From: an uncultured Lachnospiraceae bacterium
Lineage (GTDB): Bacteria; Bacillota; Clostridia; Lachnospirales; Lachnospiraceae
Assembly: GCA_944384105.1 (NCBI GenBank)
Contig: CALWSC010000065.1
Location: forward strand, 1-33,624
DNA length: 33,624 nucleotides
Reading direction: 5' to 3'
Part shown: positions 31,123 through 33,624 of the stretch, piece by piece
Position numbering within the stretch: position 1 is the stretch's first letter
How the letters are laid out: the number at the start of each line of letters is the position of its first letter
Made by a program: the position numbers and the translations under genes
Notes under the pieces: model-generated
Database searches by the model: none
Told to the model about the DNA's origin: nothing
What the model saw: the letters and a program-made list of their open reading frames with translations, nothing else

Positions 31123-33143
31123 AAAAAAGATTTAAAATGTCAACAGATCAAACCTATATTTTAAAGTTGGGGGTGAACACGCTTGCGTGGTCAGGGCTGC
31201 TGGCATTTTTTTTATGCTCTTTTCGCGGGGCGGAAGGAGAATTTCCCCAACAGCAAATCATAAATATGTATCTTTCCATTGCAGCGGTGATGGTCGTTGG
31301 CTTTGGCGTCAGTTCCTGGAGAATTGTGCACAGAGAGCGGAAAAAACTGGTGTGCAGGGAAAGTTTTCTGAGCATCGCCTGGCTTCTGTTCTGCGCAGTG
31401 ATTGCAGCGGTGGGTATGGAATATATATGTAACTCCGCATTTTCCGATCTTTCGCTGCGCTATCTGATCTGGAATATCTACTATTCTGTCTGGCTGTTTC
31501 TGGTGCTTTGGCTGATCTTCAACAGCAGCCGGTTAGCGGTTGCTGTGGGCACTATCTTCTATTTTATCTGGGCAGTCGCGGCATACTATGTACAGCTCTT
31601 CCGCGGGCAGCCGCTGCAGTTCATTGACATTAAGAGTTTCGGGACGGCGATGGATGTTGTCTCCGGGTACGAGTTTGTGCCGACGATGCAGATGGTTTTT
31701 GCAGCTGCAATTGTGGGTTGTATCATTATCAGCAGCTTTTTTGAGGGAAGAAGGAAGATTGCAAAGTCACTGCCAGGCAAAGCCGGTGTGCGCATCGGAG
31801 GCGCAGCGCTGCTGCTGGCCGGTGTGTTCTTTATCAGAACATACGATATGCAGGAGCATCAGGGCATGGTGCTTGACCGTTACACACCGTCGCTTACATA
31901 TCAGTCCTGCGGAAATCAGGTGAGCTTTTACGCCTTTGCCAAAGATATGATTCAGGACAAGCCCGAGGGCTATGATCCGGAGAAGCTTGAGGAGATTACG
32001 GCGGGCTACACGCAGAGCGATTCGGGCAAGAACCAGGTGAAGCCGCATATTATCGCTATCATGAACGAATCCTTTACCGATATAACTCTAAACGGGAAAC
32101 ATCCGATCAATCTGAATGTTCCGTATCTGCCGAATCTTCGCACGATTCAGGCGGAATCCATCAGCGGAGATCTGCTGGTGTCTACGTTCGGAGGCGGTAC
32201 AGCGAAGAGTGAGTATGAGTTCCTGACCGGCAATTCCATGATGTCGCTGCCGTTCCAGTCTGTGCCGTATGTGCAGTATGTAACGCATGACCAGCCGTCG
32301 CTTGTATCCACACTGAAAGCACAGGGATATGAGGCGCTTGCCGTCCATCCCGGCGAGTATAACAGCTGGCGCAGAGACAAGGCGTATGCATTCATGGATT
32401 TTGATGACTATATCAGCTACGATGAGTTTGGAGGACTGGAAAAGCTCAGAGGACTTTATACAGATATGTCCTGCTACCTGAAGGTAATGTCTCTGTTAAA
32501 TGACAAGAGCAGTGACAAGCCGAAATTCATCTTTAATGTCACGATTCAGAATCACGGCGGCTACGGCGTGCCGGATATGGAGAATACTGTGCGCATGGAG
32601 GGACAGACCGATGAGCGCGTGAATCAGTATCTGACGCTGACGAAGATGTCTGATGACGCGCTGGGATGGCTGATCGGTGAGCTGCGCAATTATCCGGAGC
32701 CGGTTCTCGTGGTATTCTTCGGAGACCACTGGCCGAACCTTGATGTCAATACGCTGAACGGTCTGGTGGGAACGACGGAGGAGCAGCGCTCCGCGTCGCC
32801 GGAGCTTGCAAATGAGCTGTATACGGTACCGTATTTCATCTGGGCGAACTACAGCATCGAGCATATCAGCGGGCAGACTACGAGCCTGAACTACCTGGGC
32901 AGCATGATGCTGGAACAGACAGGACTTCAGATTCCAGTATACAATCAGTACCTGCGCGGGCTGCGCGCACAGATTCCGGCAATCAATTATGCCAGCTATC
33001 TGACAGCGGACGGTGTGCTGCATTCGATCGAGGAGGAAAATGAGTGGACTTCCGTGCTGAACGATTACCGTTATCTGCAGTATAATAACCTGTTTGACTA
33101 CAAACACCTGGCAAATGACATTTTTTACTTGCAAAATCCATAA
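31119..33143 (+). CDS. LTA synthase family protein (sulfatase-fold phosphoglycerol transferase)
   Basis: A 674-aa membrane enzyme of the LtaS/MdoB-like group, which transfers glycerol-phosphate from phosphatidylglycerol to wall or lipid polymers. The N-terminal 240 residues contain about five to six membrane helices. The extracellular catalytic domain has IIAIMNESFTD (metal Glu317), STFGGGTAKSEYEFLTG (nucleophile Thr361), IQNHGGYG, and FFGDHWPNL (metal Asp/His). Spacing and order match the sulfatase fold. The start is ATG 31119 inside the previous stop; ATG 31137 is possible but has no ribosome binding site. The polymer made is not determinable here: polyglycerol-phosphate teichoic acid is the default, but Lachnospiraceae homologues often modify other glycans. 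Confidence 0.9.
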   Translation: MKKRFKMSTDQTYILKLGVNTLAWSGLLAFFLCSFRGAEGEFPQQQIINMYLSIAAVMVVGFGVSSWRIVHRERKKLVCRESFLSIAWLLFCAVIAAVGMEYICNSAFSDLSLRYLIWNIYYSVWLFLVLWLIFNSSRLAVAVGTIFYFIWAVAAYYVQLFRGQPLQFIDIKSFGTAMDVVSGYEFVPTMQMVFAAAIVGCIIISSFFEGRRKIAKSLPGKAGVRIGGAALLLAGVFFIRTYDMQEHQGMVLDRYTPSLTYQSCGNQVSFYAFAKDMIQDKPEGYDPEKLEEITAGYTQSDSGKNQVKPHIIAIMNESFTDITLNGKHPINLNVPYLPNLRTIQAESISGDLLVSTFGGGTAKSEYEFLTGNSMMSLPFQSVPYVQYVTHDQPSLVSTLKAQGYEALAVHPGEYNSWRRDKAYAFMDFDDYISYDEFGGLEKLRGLYTDMSCYLKVMSLLNDKSSDKPKFIFNVTIQNHGGYGVPDMENTVRMEGQTDERVNQYLTLTKMSDDALGWLIGELRNYPEPVLVVFFGDHWPNLDVNTLNGLVGTTEEQRSASPELANELYTVPYFIWANYSIEHISGQTTSLNYLGSMMLEQTGLQIPVYNQYLRGLRAQIPAINYASYLTADGVLHSIEEENEWTSVLNDYRYLQYNNLFDYKHLANDIFYLQNP

Positions 33144-33156
33144 TTCATGATATAAT
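33129..33156 (+). promoter_or_regulatory. Predicted promoter of the ABC-F gene
   Basis: TTGCAA (33129-33134) and TATAAT (33151-33156) are 16 bp apart, with a TGn extension. The -35 lies inside the last codons of the LTA-synthase-like gene. Confidence 0.55.
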
Positions 33157-33192
33157 GGCGCCAGACCCCACAGCGGGAGACGGCGCCGTTTT
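33157..33192 (+). terminator. Hairpin between the LTA synthase and ABC-F genes
   Basis: GGCGCC at 33157-33162 and 33182-33187 form a stem with an inner CCC/GGG, followed by GTTTTG. It immediately follows the predicted ABC-F promoter, so it either terminates read-through or lies at the start of the new transcript as an attenuator. Confidence 0.6.
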
Positions 33193-33240
33193 GGTGCACA
33201 GACACAGACAATCAAGTATTCAGAAAGGGTTAGATAGAGA

Positions 33241-33624
33241 ATGATAGCAGCAAATAACGTTACGTTGCGTGTTGGAAAAAAAGCGCTTTTTGAGGATGTA
33301 AATATCAAATTCACAGAGGGAAACTGCTACGGCCTGATCGGGGCGAACGGAGCGGGCAAATCCACATTTTTAAAGATCCTGTCGGGACAGCTGGAGCCGA
33401 CGAAGGGCGATGTGACGATCACCCCGGGACAGCGTCTGTCCTTCCTGCAGCAGGATCACTTCAAGTACGATGCGTATCCGGTGCTCGATACCGTCATCAT
33501 GGGAAATCAGCGCCTCTATGAGATTATGAAGGAGAAGGAGGCGATCTACGCAAAGGAGGACTTCACCGAAGAGGATGGAATCCGTGCCAGCGAACTTGAG
33601 GGCGAGTTTGCGGAGATGAACGGC
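33241..33624 (+). CDS. ABC-F family ATP-binding protein (N-terminal 128 aa, cut by window edge)
   Basis: The frame is open to the end of the window. ABC-F proteins act on the ribosome in translation rather than in transport. It starts MIAANNVTLRVGKKALFEDVNIKF, with Walker A GANGAGKST near residue 34 and a QQDHFKYDAYPVLDTVIMG segment (split here) that resembles the YbiT/YkpA-type subfamily. The arm-like region EKEAIYAKEDFTEEDGIRASELEGEF follows, also as in YbiT/EttA. No transmembrane domain is seen. The ribosome binding site is GAAAGGG, 13 nt upstream. The subfamily call is tentative because the Walker B and second domain are missing. Confidence 0.93.
   Translation, partial: MIAANNVTLRVGKKALFEDVNIKFTEGNCYGLIGANGAGKSTFLKILSGQLEPTKGDVTITPGQRLSFLQQDHFKYDAYPVLDTVIMGNQRLYEIMKEKEAIYAKEDFTEEDGIRASELEGEFAEMNG

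Overview
The window looks like chromosomal DNA from an anaerobic, endospore-forming member of the Clostridia, most likely a Lachnospiraceae relative. Reasons: a spoIIGA-sigE-sigG sporulation block, a DUF5688 protein (a family I associate with Lachnospiraceae), a Rex-type redox operator before an iron alcohol dehydrogenase, strong AGGAGG-type ribosome binding sites, and several TTG/GTG starts. Almost everything is ordinary housekeeping or core accessory content. I found no phage, insertion sequence, CRISPR array or recognisable multi-gene defence island.

Layout. 1-2000: an unrecognised gene tail and a small ORF, then the divergent shikimate genes aroE (-) and aroD (+). 2000-5600: spoIIGA, sigE and sigG, with an opposite-strand metal-permease-like gene between sigE and sigG. 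The spoIIGA promoter has the 22-bp spacing and 0A-box-like sites of a Spo0A-activated spoIIG promoter. 5600-9870: on the minus strand, a secreted wall-binding phosphodiester glycosidase and an AAA ATPase with only 3 nt between them, then ylmC/ymxH (-) and nrdR (+). 9870-12600: a Rex-operator-preceded iron alcohol dehydrogenase and an NhaC-type antiporter. 12600-15600: a metal-resistance unit (P-type ATPase with four 13-residue His/Cys repeats, then an ArsR/SmtB sensor) with an operator-like palindrome at its promoter.

15600-22300 (+): AI-2E-family exporter, citrate synthase, a structured leader with an intrinsic terminator, patatin-like lipase, yqeG-aroK (overlapping), efp, and a DUF5688 protein. 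22400-28900 (+): tRNA-Arg(CCG), a membrane-anchored SH3 protein, then a tight run of rRNA pseudouridine synthase, NAD-dependent DNA ligase, cardiolipin synthase and metA. 28900-33624 (+): a decayed phoH-like pseudogene, an HD-domain hydrolase, a zinc-dependent phospholipase C family gene overlapping an LTA-synthase-like gene, and the start of an ABC-F ATPase cut by the window edge.

Themes: three aromatic-pathway genes (aroE, aroD, aroK) lie at two loci. Envelope and lipid functions recur (wall-binding glycosidase, patatin, cardiolipin synthase, phospholipase C, LTA synthase). The best candidates for something undescribed are the ATPase/wall-glycosidase pair and the structured, terminator-bearing leader before the patatin gene. 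Both are inferences from sequence architecture alone.
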